Below are positions 8,996-18,486 of a stretch of DNA of 64,000 nt, in pieces. How positions within the stretch are numbered: position 1 is the stretch's first letter; every line of letters begins with the position of its first letter. This stretch comes from JACXVD01 sp020446665 (GTDB lineage: Bacteria; Pseudomonadota; Alphaproteobacteria; Sphingomonadales; Sphingomonadaceae), in contig JAWKXQ010000013.1 of assembly GCA_041396905.1 (NCBI GenBank), forward strand, positions 17,367 through 81,366, written 5' to 3'. Under the pieces are notes generated by a model. It did not search any database. It was given only the letters and a program-made list of their open reading frames with translations, and had not been told where the DNA came from. Made by a program: the position numbers and the translations under genes.

Positions 8996-10042
8996 TCAGG
9001 CGTTCATCAAAACGCCGCGGTAAACCGGGTCTTCCATGGCACGGCCCGTGCCAATCGCCACGCAGGACAAGGGATCTTCGGCAATGCTGACGGGCAGCCC
9101 GGTTTCTTCGCGCAGATGCACGTCCAGACCACGGATCAGCGCGCCACCGCCGGTCAGCACGATGCCCTGATCGACAATATCCGCCGCCAGTTCCGGCGCG
9201 GTATTTTCCAGCGCGATACGCACACCTTCCACAATCGCGCCAATTGGTTCGGACAGAGCCTCTGCAATATTGGACTGATTGATGGTGATTTCCTTCGGCA
9301 CACCGTTGACCAGATCGCGGCCCTTGAGCGTGAAGGTTTCACCCACGCCATCTTCCGGGATCATGGCGGTGCCGAAATCCTTCTTGATCCGCTCTGCCGT
9401 GGCATCGCCGATCAGCAGATTGTGATGTCGGCGCACATAGGAAACGATGGCTTCGTCCATCTTGTCGCCCCCGGTACGGACCGAGGTGGTATAGGCGAGG
9501 CCGCGCAGTGAGAGCACAGCCACTTCGGTCGTGCCGCCACCAATATCCACCACCATGGAGCCGACCGGTTCTGTCACCGGCATATCCGCGCCAATGGCCG
9601 CTGCCATCGGTTCGAGAATCAGATGCACCTGGCTGGCCCCGGCATTGGACGCCGCATCGCGAATGGCGCGGCGTTCCACAGAGGTCGAGCCCGAAGGTAC
9701 GCAGATCACGATTTCCGGCGGGCTGAACAGGCTGGTGCGCTTGCCATTCACCTTGCGGATGAAGTGCTTGATCATCTCTTCGGCGATTTCGATGTCGGCA
9801 ATCACGCCATCGCGCAGCGGACGGATCGCTTCGATGCTGTCCGGGGTCTTGCCCATCATCAGCTTGGCATCATCACCCACGGCCTTGACGCGCTTGATCC
9901 CGTTGATCGTCTCGATCGCGACAACAGAGGGTTCGTTGAGCACGATTCCCTGATCCTGCACATAGACCAGAGTGTTAGCGGTGCCGAGGTCGATTGCCAT
10001 GTTCTGGGAACCGAATTTGAAGAGATTGGAAAAGAAGCCCAT
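8996..10042 (-). CDS. mreB: Rod shape-determining actin MreB
   Basis: Bacterial actin that guides the elongation complex along the inner membrane. The 348 residues include phosphate-1 (IDLGTANTLVY), phosphate-2 (VVDIGGGTTEVAVLS) and the adenosine motif (VLTGGGALIRGLD). The N-terminal MGFFSNLFKF is the amphipathic membrane-binding helix. The start at 10042 is chosen because the extra upstream codons are not part of the family. It is the first gene of the minus-strand shape operon. The promoter must lie in the 194 bases shared with mutL, which is transcribed the other way. Confidence 0.97.
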   Translation of the reverse strand: MGFFSNLFKFGSQNMAIDLGTANTLVYVQDQGIVLNEPSVVAIETINGIKRVKAVGDDAKLMMGKTPDSIEAIRPLRDGVIADIEIAEEMIKHFIRKVNGKRTSLFSPPEIVICVPSGSTSVERRAIRDAASNAGASQVHLILEPMAAAIGADMPVTEPVGSMVVDIGGGTTEVAVLSLRGLAYTTSVRTGGDKMDEAIVSYVRRHHNLLIGDATAERIKKDFGTAMIPEDGVGETFTLKGRDLVNGVPKEITINQSNIAEALSEPIGAIVEGVRIALENTAPELAADIVDQGIVLTGGGALIRGLDVHLREETGLPVSIAEDPLSCVAIGTGRAMEDPVYRGVLMNA

Positions 10043-10236
10043 TATTCCGTTATTCCATGTATTTTCAGTGTTTTGCCGCATGTCACTGCGACAATTGCAA
10101 CCCAGCTATGACAGGGGATGGTGGCTCCTTAGCGAAGCGCGAAAAAAAAGGCCAAAAAATTGTGTCAGAAACCCACTGGTTTTTTCCACCGCTGACCTCG
10201 AAATCCGGGCGCTTGGGCGCTAGGCTTGATCAAGTT

Positions 10237-12057
10237 ATGCCAACCATCCGCCGCCTGCCCGAAAACCTCGTCAATCGCATCGCTGCTGGCGAGGTAGTGG
10301 AGCGCCCTGCTGCCGCTTTGAAAGAGCTGGTCGAGAACGCGATTGATGCCGGCTCCACCCGCATTGCGATCCGGATCGAGGAAGGCGGGCTTGCCCGGCT
10401 TGAAGTCACCGATGATGGCTGCGGTATGCTGGCGGATGAGATGGCGCTGGCGCTGGAGCGGCATGCCACTTCCAAGTTGCCCGATGATGCGATCGAACAG
10501 GTCGCTACGCTGGGCTTTCGCGGTGAAGCGCTGCCCTCCATCGGCAGTGTCGCACGCCTCACTCTGGAAAGCCGGGTAAGGGGCGAGGACCAAGGCTGGC
10601 GCCGGGTCGTGGATCATGGCGCAGTGATAGAGGACGGGCCAGCAGCCTTGCCCCCCGGCACAAGGGTGCGGGTGGAGCAGCTCTTTGCCAAGATTCCCGC
10701 CCGGCGCAAATTCCTGCGCACCGCGCGTAGCGAATATGCCGCTTGCCTCGATGTCGTGCGCCGACTGGCAATGGCGCGGCCGGATATCGGCTTCAGCCTT
10801 GACCATGGCGAGCGGCGCATCTTCGCCTTGCAGCCTGACGAAGCGCTGGAGAATCGCGTTGCGCAGATCGTGGCGCGCGAGCTGAAGGATAATGGCGTTG
10901 CCATCGATCTTGAACGCGGCCCCATGCGGCTGACGGGGGTGGCCGGACTGCCGACCTATAATCGCGGCGTGGCGGATCATCAGTATCTGTTCGTCAATGG
11001 CCGCCCGGTGAAGGATCGCCTGCTGATCGGGGCCGTGCGCGGGGCCTATTCAGATATGCTCGCGCGGGATCGCCATGCAGTGCTGGCGCTGTTCCTGACA
11101 CTTCCGCCAGAGGAAGTGGATGTGAATGTCCATCCGGCCAAGACAGAGGTTCGCTTTCGCGATGCAGCGGGAGTGCGCGGCTTTATCGTCTCCGGCCTGC
11201 GGCAAGCATTGGCGACGGGAGACCGGCGCAGCGCACAAGCTCCTGATGCCGGGGCGATGAGCCGGTGGGAGGCAGAACCGTCAAGGGATGAGCCATCTCC
11301 TGTCTTGCGCTCGATCTTCGCCGGAAGAGACTGGAGCGCGCCGTCGCAAACACGCGTTAATGAGGCCGGCCGGGAATGGCGCGCCTATGAGGAACAAGCC
11401 ATTGCGGCACCGCAGGGCAGGGCGGAGGAAGCGACAGCTGCCCCCGAAGGAGCTGAAGATTACCCCCTCGGAATTGCCCGTGGGCAGGTCGCCAACACCT
11501 ATATTGTCGCGGAAGCTGCCGATGGGCTGGTGCTGGTTGACCAGCATGCCGCCCATGAACGACTGACACTTGAGCGGCTGCGCGCTGGCGGCGCAGAAGA
11601 GGCGGTCCGGCGCAGTCAGGCCTTGCTGATCCCTGAAGTGGTGGAGCTTGAGGAGCCTGCCTGTGACCGGCTTGAAGAGGCAGCTGACAGGTTGGCGACG
11701 CTCGGCCTCACAATCGAACGCTTTGGCCCTGCTGCGATGCTGGTGCGGGCCATGCCCTCTGCGCTGGGCAAGGCTGATCCGGAGGCTTTGCTGCGGGACA
11801 TCGCCGATGATCTGGCGAAGAATGGCCTCGATGAAGAAAAGGGCGCGCTGCTGCTGGGCGAAAAGCTCGATCTGGTGCTTGCCACCATGGCCTGTCATGG
11901 CTCTGTACGGGCAGGGCGCGTGCTCAGCGTGGCAGAGATGAATGCCCTGCTGCGCGAAATGGAGCGCACCCCGCGTTCCGGCCAGTGCAACCACGGCCGC
12001 CCGACCTGGGTAAAGCTCAAAATGGAAGATGTCGAAAAGCTGTTCGGAAGGCATTGA
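10237..12057 (+). CDS. mutL: DNA mismatch repair protein MutL
   Basis: GHKL ATPase that couples MutS mismatch recognition to strand incision. From the ATG at 10237 it has 606 residues. N-terminal ATPase motifs are ELVENAIDAG, VTDDGCGM and TLGFRGEALPS. A variable proline/charged linker spans about 330-420. The C-terminal dimerisation domain carries DQHAAHERLTLE, fitting the DQHAx2Ex4E metal-binding motif, plus ACHGSVRAG and CNHGRPTW. MutL is therefore the endonuclease type, as expected in a lineage without MutH. The stop overlaps the next start (TGATG). Confidence 0.96.
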   Translation: MPTIRRLPENLVNRIAAGEVVERPAAALKELVENAIDAGSTRIAIRIEEGGLARLEVTDDGCGMLADEMALALERHATSKLPDDAIEQVATLGFRGEALPSIGSVARLTLESRVRGEDQGWRRVVDHGAVIEDGPAALPPGTRVRVEQLFAKIPARRKFLRTARSEYAACLDVVRRLAMARPDIGFSLDHGERRIFALQPDEALENRVAQIVARELKDNGVAIDLERGPMRLTGVAGLPTYNRGVADHQYLFVNGRPVKDRLLIGAVRGAYSDMLARDRHAVLALFLTLPPEEVDVNVHPAKTEVRFRDAAGVRGFIVSGLRQALATGDRRSAQAPDAGAMSRWEAEPSRDEPSPVLRSIFAGRDWSAPSQTRVNEAGREWRAYEEQAIAAPQGRAEEATAAPEGAEDYPLGIARGQVANTYIVAEAADGLVLVDQHAAHERLTLERLRAGGAEEAVRRSQALLIPEVVELEEPACDRLEEAADRLATLGLTIERFGPAAMLVRAMPSALGKADPEALLRDIADDLAKNGLDEEKGALLLGEKLDLVLATMACHGSVRAGRVLSVAEMNALLREMERTPRSGQCNHGRPTWVKLKMEDVEKLFGRH

Positions 12058-12509
12058 TGCGCCGCGTTGTTCTGCTCTCTGTCTGCATGGCTCTGATCAG
12101 CTGTGGTTCCGGTGAGAACCCTGAGGCCGCGCAGGCGCCGGGCGAGGATTTCGAACCCGGCAAGATCCTCTATCCCGATATCGAAACGAATGAGCTGTTC
12201 GGCGCAAGCTGTGCCTTTGTCCCTGATGGCGGCGGAATCGCAGCGATTGCGCTAGCGATGGAGGAGGGCGGCGTGATGAAGTTGAATGGCGAGATCACGC
12301 GCTTCGCCAAGGCTGACAGCACGCAACAACTTGGCGCACCGCTCATGGCCTTCACCGGTGATATTTACGGCTTTTCGATCACGCTCGATGAAGCCAGCGC
12401 ACGCAGCCACGGCGATTCAGCCACGGAATATGACGGTCAGCTGGAAGTCCGAAACAGCGAGGGGCAGGGCGTCTACAAGGCCAATGGCCTCGTGCAATGC
12501 GGGGCTTAG
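12057..12509 (+). CDS. Small putative lipoprotein
   Basis: 150 residues starting at an ATG that overlaps the mutL stop by one base, so it is translated from the mutL message. The N-terminus RRVVLLSVCMALISCGSG is a lipoprotein signal with a lipobox ending LISC. The mature part is soluble, acidic and contains two further Cys (in GASCAFVP and LVQCGA). No family is recognised. Function is unknown; cell-envelope location is inferred from the lipobox. Confidence 0.8.
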   Translation: MRRVVLLSVCMALISCGSGENPEAAQAPGEDFEPGKILYPDIETNELFGASCAFVPDGGGIAAIALAMEEGGVMKLNGEITRFAKADSTQQLGAPLMAFTGDIYGFSITLDEASARSHGDSATEYDGQLEVRNSEGQGVYKANGLVQCGA

Positions 12510-12515
12510 CCGCGC

Positions 12516-12971
12516 TCACTCCCCCTGCGGATCGCGGCAGCGGATCAGGCCGATCGAACGGATCGTCATCACGGGCTCGTCATGCTGGTTGAAAGTCGTC
12601 ACAAGGCCGAAAATACTGCCCATTTCCGGCTTTGAGCGACTGCGACGCTTTTCCGTGATGGTCAGTTCGATCCGCAACGTATCGCCGGGGTGAACCGGCC
12701 TGAGCCAGCGAATTTCGTCTGTCCCCGGTGATCCGAGGCTGGCCTGTTTTTGGTTCGCCATATTCTCGACCAGCATCCGCATTGTCATGGCGCAGCTGTG
12801 CCAGCCACTGGCAGACAGGCGCTTGAAGTGGGTTTTCGCGGCTGCCTCATCATCGAGGTGGAAGGGCTGGGGATCGAACTTCTGCGCAAAGTCGATCACT
12901 TCCTCGCGGGTCACTTCATAGGCGCCGAATTTCTGCGTTGAACCGACTTCGATATCTTCAAAATACAGCAT
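12516..12971 (-). CDS. MaoC-family hot-dog dehydratase
   Basis: Single hot-dog domain of 151 residues with the hydratase-2 catalytic pattern in DFAQKFDPQPFHLDD (Asp and His four and more residues apart) and SGWHSCAMTMRM. Family members hydrate enoyl-CoA thioesters, for example in fatty acid or mesaconyl-type metabolism; the specific substrate cannot be read from sequence. It lies 12 bases downstream of ychF on the same strand and probably shares its transcript. Confidence 0.88.
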   Translation of the reverse strand: MLYFEDIEVGSTQKFGAYEVTREEVIDFAQKFDPQPFHLDDEAAAKTHFKRLSASGWHSCAMTMRMLVENMANQKQASLGSPGTDEIRWLRPVHPGDTLRIELTITEKRRSRSKPEMGSIFGLVTTFNQHDEPVMTIRSIGLIRCRDPQGE

Positions 12972-12983
12972 GCTGAACTCGGC

Positions 12984-14084
12984 TCAGACGTTGAACTTGA
13001 ACAGCATGATGTCGCCGTCCTGGACGATATATTCCTTGCCCTCCTGGCGCAGCTTGCCCGCTTCGCGCGCGCCGGCTTCGCCATTGCAAGCGACGTAATC
13101 GTCGAACGCCATGGTTTCTGCCCGGATGAAGCCGCGCTCAAAATCGGTGTGGATTTCGCCTGCGGCCTGCGGGGCCTTTGCCCCGTCGTGGAAGGTCCAT
13201 GCGCGGGCTTCCTTGGGACCGACAGTGAAGAAGGTCTTGAGGCCCAGCAGCTTGTAACCCGCGCGGATCACGCGGGCGAGGCCGCTTTCCTCCAGCCCCA
13301 GCTCAGCCAGAAACTCACCACGATCTTCCGGTTCCATGCTGACGATTTCCGCTTCGATGGCTGCGGAAACGACCACCGCTTCGGCGCCCTCGGCGGCGGC
13401 CTTCTCGAACACTTTGGCGGACATTTCATTGCCCTTTGCAGCGTCTTCTTCAGAGACATTGCAGACATAGAGCACCGGCTTGGCAGTCAGCAGCTGCGCC
13501 TGACGGAAGATGCGGGCTTCCTCATCATCCTTAGGTTCTGTCAGCCGGGCGGGCTTGCCCTCGCGCAGCAATTCCAGCGCCTGACCCAGCACGCTGGCCG
13601 TGATCTTCGCTTCCTTGTCACCGCTCGTGGCGCGCTTGGCCGCCGCGGGCACCCGCTTTTCCAGGCTTTCAAGGTCGGACAGCATCAGCTCGGTTTCGAC
13701 CACTTCAGCATCGGCCAGCGGATCAACCCGGTTGGCGACATGCTGGATGTCATCATCTTCGAAACAGCGCAGCACATGCACAATGGCATCGACTTCGCGG
13801 ATATTGCCGAGGAACTGGTTGCCCAGGCCTTCGCCCTTGCTCGCGCCTTTCACAAGGCCGGCAATATCGACAAAGGCCAGCTGGGTTTCGATCTTTTTCG
13901 CGCTGCCACCAATCGCCGCGATCTGGTCAAGCCGCGGATCGGGCACAGCGACCTGGCCGACATTCGGCTCAATCGTGCAAAAGGGATAATTGGCAGCCTG
14001 CGCCGCCTGCGTCTCTGTCAGCGCATTGAAAAGGGTGGACTTGCCGACATTGGGCAGCCCGACGATCCCGCAACGGAAACCCAT
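12984..14084 (-). CDS. ychF: Redox-responsive ATPase YchF (OBG-family)
   Basis: P-loop protein of 366 residues. G1 is GLPNVGKST, G3 is DIAGLVKG, and the G4 position reads CNVSE (NxxE) instead of NKxD, which explains the ATP preference known for YchF. A coiled-coil insertion (around 130-190) and a C-terminal TGS domain ending DGDIMLFKFNV complete the family architecture. Members bind ribosomes and modulate translation under stress. Confidence 0.97.
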   Translation of the reverse strand: MGFRCGIVGLPNVGKSTLFNALTETQAAQAANYPFCTIEPNVGQVAVPDPRLDQIAAIGGSAKKIETQLAFVDIAGLVKGASKGEGLGNQFLGNIREVDAIVHVLRCFEDDDIQHVANRVDPLADAEVVETELMLSDLESLEKRVPAAAKRATSGDKEAKITASVLGQALELLREGKPARLTEPKDDEEARIFRQAQLLTAKPVLYVCNVSEEDAAKGNEMSAKVFEKAAAEGAEAVVVSAAIEAEIVSMEPEDRGEFLAELGLEESGLARVIRAGYKLLGLKTFFTVGPKEARAWTFHDGAKAPQAAGEIHTDFERGFIRAETMAFDDYVACNGEAGAREAGKLRQEGKEYIVQDGDIMLFKFNV

Positions 14085-14148
14085 CGAAAACTCCGGAATA
14101 ATGGTCTGGCGCGGCCCTTAGCGCTGCGGCGCGGCAAAGGCCAGCCTG

Positions 14149-15144
14149 TCAATCATGCACGGCCCTGACCAGTGGTCCAAAGGGTGAATTGCCCAGCATC
14201 GCAATCTGTGTGCTGGCGCTGACATCATTGATCGCGGTCTGTGGGATGGGTCCGCCGCTCACCGGGCGGCGCAGCGGCCGCTTGCCGGCGGGCATAGCGA
14301 TGATCTCTGCCATGGCACGCGGAATATCCATCGGATCAGCGCGGCGGCCTGACCCATCCTCTGTCCCCATTCGGCTCACCATTTCGGGATAGCCGGAGCT
14401 GTGAACATCAGAGGCGCGCTCCTTCAATTCAGCGGAATAGCGGTTGCGATTGACCCATACTTTGGTCGGGTAACCACCCGGCTCGATGATCGTCACATCA
14501 ATGCCATGGGGGACCAGTTCATAGGCCAGCTGTTCGAACATCGCCTCCACCGCAAACTTGGTGGCGGAATAATGCCCTGCATGGGGGACGATCACCCGGC
14601 CAAGCTGCGATGAGATAGCGAAAATCTGCCCGGATTTCTGCGCCCGCATCCCCGGCAGAACCGCGCGGGCCATGCGGTGATACCCCAGCACATTGGTGTC
14701 AAACGCCAGCTTTGTGGCTTCCATGTCCTGCACCTCGACCGGGCCGGAGATGCCTATGCCGGCATTGTTGACCAGCACATCAAGCGCGCCGCCATTGATC
14801 CGCTCTGCTTCTGCCACGCCTGCCGCGACATGTTCATCCCGCAAGACGTCTATTTCAAGGACATGCAGATCAAGCTGCTCTTCGCTGGCGAGGCTGCGCA
14901 ATTCATCCGCTTCGGCACGCGGCATGTTGCGCATGGTTGCGAAAACCCGCGCGCCGGACCGGGCGAAATATTCTGCGGCAAGTCGTCCGAAACCGGAAGA
15001 GCAGCCTGTGATCAGGATGGATTTGCCGGCTAAATCGGGTGCAGTTTCGCCCGGCTTTTCAGCAGCCTTTGCCGATATTGCAGGGGCGAGGGCAGTGGTG
15101 GCGGCAGCTCCGGCAATCAGGCTGCGGCGATCGAGTGATGGCAT
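14149..15144 (-). CDS. Short-chain dehydrogenase/reductase with N-terminal Tat-like signal
   Basis: Classical SDR of 331 residues: cofactor motif ITGCSSGFG, NNAG, catalytic Ser in AISSQLGR and YSATK. It is preceded by DRRSLIAGAAATTALAPA, a twin-arginine-like leader. SDRs that fold with NAD(P) in the cytoplasm and are then Tat-exported are uncommon but known. The long C-terminus (about 220-331, with a segment on PMDIPRAMAEIIAMPAGKRP) resembles SDRs that act on ketones or retinol-like substrates. Substrate unknown. Confidence 0.85.
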   Translation of the reverse strand: MPSLDRRSLIAGAAATTALAPAISAKAAEKPGETAPDLAGKSILITGCSSGFGRLAAEYFARSGARVFATMRNMPRAEADELRSLASEEQLDLHVLEIDVLRDEHVAAGVAEAERINGGALDVLVNNAGIGISGPVEVQDMEATKLAFDTNVLGYHRMARAVLPGMRAQKSGQIFAISSQLGRVIVPHAGHYSATKFAVEAMFEQLAYELVPHGIDVTIIEPGGYPTKVWVNRNRYSAELKERASDVHSSGYPEMVSRMGTEDGSGRRADPMDIPRAMAEIIAMPAGKRPLRRPVSGGPIPQTAINDVSASTQIAMLGNSPFGPLVRAVHD

Positions 15145-15216
15145 GGCGATCTCTCCTGTAACGGGACCGATGATCCCACGGAAAGACCGCCATGCAAAGT
15201 CATTTAGAGCCTGAGT

Positions 15217-16761
15217 TTAGAAGCCAAGCCGTGCCCCGAGCACCAGCACATTGCTGCGCGCGCTGGCGTCAGACCATGTGCTGCCATCTGCCAGATTGCC
15301 ACCACTGATGAAATTCAGCGGGCTGAAGCCACGGGTGCGGATAAATTCGCCGAACAGGGTTGCCCCTTCGCCGAAATATTGCGCCAGCCCGACAACGGTC
15401 TGATCCTGGCGACGCCACGGGCTATCCTTGGGGCCAGCGATGAACTTCGAATATTCGAGGCTCACACGGGTGCCCTTGTCCTCTTTGCCGAACAGGTAGC
15501 GGCCACCGGCGGTGAAGGACGTGACCTTGTGCGCGGCAAAGGCGGAAAGCGGATTGGTCGGGTCCGGAACCTGCGTGCCGGGCCATACTTTGGTCGTCTT
15601 GGCGAAGTCGCCAATCACTTCCAGCTTGCCGTAATTGACGCGGCCGTAAGCAGCCCATGCCGGGACATTATCCGCGCAGGGGTTGAAATGGACCACCGGG
15701 TAGGACTGGCAATAGGCCGTGCCATGCAGGTAGCTGCCACCGAGCATGACGGATGCTTCATCCGCAATATCAAGCGTATAGCTGCCATCAATCGCGAAAT
15801 TGTTCAGCTTTGACGGTACCGAGGTCCCGTCAACCGGGGTATTGGCCCCGCGGAACTGAGCGCCGCCCACAACCGCCATGGCCCGGACGGAAATACCGCC
15901 CTGCAGGAAGCCCACCTGACCACCATAGGCGAGGGGGGCAAAGGCATGCCATGTGCTGGAATTGGTGAAGGGGCTGACACTGTCCTGCAGGCCGAAAGGC
16001 ACATCCATCTTGCCCGCAGAGGCATAAATGGGCGACTTGTTCAGATCACCATACATGACATAGGCCTTGCGGATCTGGATCTGGTTGCGCCCCAGCGCAG
16101 TAATCGTGCCCTGGCCAAAGCTCTGCTCCGGATCATAGAGCATTTCGAAATAGCCGGTGAAATTGCTGGTCGGCGCCATGGTCACGCCCAGTTGCACACT
16201 GTTGATGGCGATTTCCTGCGTCGATTTGGTGCGCTGATTATTCCCGGTCGGGTGACGCATCAGATAACCGAACTTGTTCGGACGATTGGACCAATGCGCA
16301 TCCGCAATGGCAATCACTTCACCGCTCAGCGTAACGACCGAATTCAGCCGGCCTTCCTTGCGGGCCTGAAGCTGGATGACCTGCCGCGTGCTGATATTGC
16401 GCGTGTGGTCGAGTATGTCGCGGGAATAATTCGTATCAATGCCGAACAGCGGACGCCCATCGTCGCTGACCATGCTGGCTTGCTGCGTCACGGCCACTGG
16501 CGCGGTGGCGACTGCTGCCGGTGTAGCAGCGATCACTGCCGGCGCAGCGGCCTGTTGAGCGGCTTCCCTTGCCTCATCCTTGCGTCGCAAGGCTTCCAGA
16601 TCAGCGCGCAAGCGGGCGTTTTCTTCCTCGATGCGTTCAACCCGGGCAAGCAGGGCGGCAAGGTCCGTATCATCCGGTGCAGCCAGTGCCGGAACGCTTG
16701 CAAACAGGGCCGCCACGAAGGGCAGGGCCTTGAGCATGCGGGAAAGGGAGCTGAATTTCAT
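15217..16761 (-). CDS. Outer-membrane porin-like beta-barrel protein with N-terminal coiled coil
   Basis: 514 residues: a Sec signal (MLKALPFVAALFASVPALA), a coiled coil (about 30-68, LLARVERIEEENARLRAD), an Ala-rich linker, then a long region of alternating aromatic and polar residues ending in VLVLGARLGF. The terminal Phe is the usual outer-membrane assembly signal. This order (coiled coil, then barrel) resembles LbtU-like and related carboxylate or siderophore porins. Substrate cannot be deduced. It follows the TPR lipoprotein gene by 29 bases on the same strand. Confidence 0.8.
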   Translation of the reverse strand: MKFSSLSRMLKALPFVAALFASVPALAAPDDTDLAALLARVERIEEENARLRADLEALRRKDEAREAAQQAAAPAVIAATPAAVATAPVAVTQQASMVSDDGRPLFGIDTNYSRDILDHTRNISTRQVIQLQARKEGRLNSVVTLSGEVIAIADAHWSNRPNKFGYLMRHPTGNNQRTKSTQEIAINSVQLGVTMAPTSNFTGYFEMLYDPEQSFGQGTITALGRNQIQIRKAYVMYGDLNKSPIYASAGKMDVPFGLQDSVSPFTNSSTWHAFAPLAYGGQVGFLQGGISVRAMAVVGGAQFRGANTPVDGTSVPSKLNNFAIDGSYTLDIADEASVMLGGSYLHGTAYCQSYPVVHFNPCADNVPAWAAYGRVNYGKLEVIGDFAKTTKVWPGTQVPDPTNPLSAFAAHKVTSFTAGGRYLFGKEDKGTRVSLEYSKFIAGPKDSPWRRQDQTVVGLAQYFGEGATLFGEFIRTRGFSPLNFISGGNLADGSTWSDASARSNVLVLGARLGF

Positions 16762-16790
16762 GATTTTGGCTCTTTTTCAGAAAATTGCGA

Positions 16791-18341
16791 TCAGTTGGCT
16801 TGCGTGCTGGAAGCAGCGGCCAGCGCGAGGTAATGCGAACGAATATTGTCGTTGTTCGGCTGTGCTTCGAGCGCAGCGCTGATATGTTTCAGAGCTTCGG
16901 GGCTGAAGCCTTCAGCCTTGAACATCGCCCAGCCCAGAGTGTCCTGCACAGTCGGGTTTGCAGGGGCCAGTTGGTGCGCCTTGCGCGCATATTTCACGGC
17001 CTGGCCATGCTTGCCCGTTTCCATCAGCACATTGGCGTAATTATTCACGATAACGACATCAGCCGCATTGGCCGGATTGCTCAGCAAATCTGCGTAAATT
17101 CGCTCTGCATCGCCCCATTTGCCGGTCCGGATCGCCTTTTCAGCGGCAACCATCTGCTCGGCATTCGGATCACCCTTGGCCAGTTTCTGCGCACGGGCCT
17201 GATAAGTGGCTACCGCAGGCAGGCTGAGCTTGGTGGTCACCGCATGGGCCAGCGTCAGGATTTGCGGATTGGCGTTAGGCGCATCAGCAATCGGCTTGAG
17301 ATAGCTCCACGCTTCCCGGTACTGGCCGGTTTCATAGAGCAGGCTGGAGAGCATCGCCCGGGCAGCGAGATTTTCTCCCCCACGGCGGAAATAACCCGTC
17401 AGATGGGCACGGGCCTGTTCCTTCTGGCCACGCTTGGCCGCAATCAGGCCTGCCATCCGGTAGGCTTCCGGGAAGGCATTGTAATCCTTGATCTTCTGGA
17501 TGATCCGATTGGCTTCATCATACTGGCCATCGTCAAATGCGATCTGAGCATTCAGCAGGATCATCGGCGCACCCGCGCCGCCCAGCTTCTCCGATGCATT
17601 TTTCAGCCATTTGAGAGCTTCATCGCGCTGACCATTGTCATAGGCCACCGCCGCCTTGCCGAGCAAAGCGACCTGGCTCGCCGGGCGCAATTCCAGAGCG
17701 CGGTCAAAATGTGCATTCGCAGCCGGAAAATCGCGCTTCTGCAAGGCCACTTTGGCCTGGAACAGCGCAACATCGGCATCATTAGGGGCAAGGCTGGCCG
17801 CCCGTTCGCCAATCTTGCCGGCCTTGACCGCGTCACCCAGTTGCAAGGACCGTGTTCCATCAAGGATCAGCAGTTCGGGCGTGTCGGGAAATGTCTTCAG
17901 CCCCTGATCCAGCATAGTGACTGCCTTGTCACTGTTTCCCTCAGCCAGATAGGCCCCCACAGCGACCGCTGCAGCCAGACCGCTTGACAGGGAAGCCTGC
18001 CCCAGCGTTTCAAGAGCCAGTTTGCTGTTCCCCCCCATCAGATGCGCCTGCGCAAGATAGATTCGCGATTCGGCGCCAAATTCGGGGTGGTCGAGCAGTT
18101 CGGAAAACTCGGATTTTGCCAGTTCCGGGTTCTCATCCTCCAACGCAATGCGACCATTCAGAAACTGTAATTCCGGAGTTTTACCGTTGGTTTTCAAAGC
18201 ATTGCGAATAGATATTTTCGCAGCCGCAATATCGCCCTCGTTAAGGAATTGCGCGGCTTTGTCCGAATTCGGGACACCGATATCAGAGCACGCGCCAAGC
18301 CCCAGGATTGCAGCTACGAGCAAAAATCTGTTGGCGATCAT
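16791..18341 (-). CDS. TPR-repeat lipoprotein, PEP-CTERM system (PrsT-like)
   Basis: 516 residues beginning MIANRFLLVAAILGLGACSD, a lipoprotein signal with lipobox LGAC. The rest is helical TPR repeats, clear from NEGDIAAAKISIRNALK near the N-terminus to PANPTVQDTLGWAMFKA at the C-terminus. TPR lipoproteins of this size are a standard companion of exosortase/PEP-CTERM export loci (PrsT). Here the gene stands head-to-head with a PEP-CTERM substrate at 18487, supporting that assignment. No exosortase or Prs kinase/regulator is in the window, so the link is inference from context. Confidence 0.78.
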   Translation of the reverse strand: MIANRFLLVAAILGLGACSDIGVPNSDKAAQFLNEGDIAAAKISIRNALKTNGKTPELQFLNGRIALEDENPELAKSEFSELLDHPEFGAESRIYLAQAHLMGGNSKLALETLGQASLSSGLAAAVAVGAYLAEGNSDKAVTMLDQGLKTFPDTPELLILDGTRSLQLGDAVKAGKIGERAASLAPNDADVALFQAKVALQKRDFPAANAHFDRALELRPASQVALLGKAAVAYDNGQRDEALKWLKNASEKLGGAGAPMILLNAQIAFDDGQYDEANRIIQKIKDYNAFPEAYRMAGLIAAKRGQKEQARAHLTGYFRRGGENLAARAMLSSLLYETGQYREAWSYLKPIADAPNANPQILTLAHAVTTKLSLPAVATYQARAQKLAKGDPNAEQMVAAEKAIRTGKWGDAERIYADLLSNPANAADVVIVNNYANVLMETGKHGQAVKYARKAHQLAPANPTVQDTLGWAMFKAEGFSPEALKHISAALEAQPNNDNIRSHYLALAAASSTQAN

Positions 18342-18486
18342 TACTTATCTCTTTCGTCGCGGAATGACTTTGAAGTCCCGTGACTAAGCCATGCCGGTAA
18401 AGAGGTGATTAACTATCGCGAATTCAGATTTACTTAGTGCTTGCAAGGCATTGGGTACGTAGAATTAAAATAAGGGAACTAAGATT

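Noticed and set aside
13149..14168. 339-residue frame opposite ychF
   Set aside because: Fully antisense to ychF, whose motifs are all intact.
16785..17987. 400-residue frame opposite the TPR lipoprotein
   Set aside because: Mirror of TPR repeats; no start signal or family.
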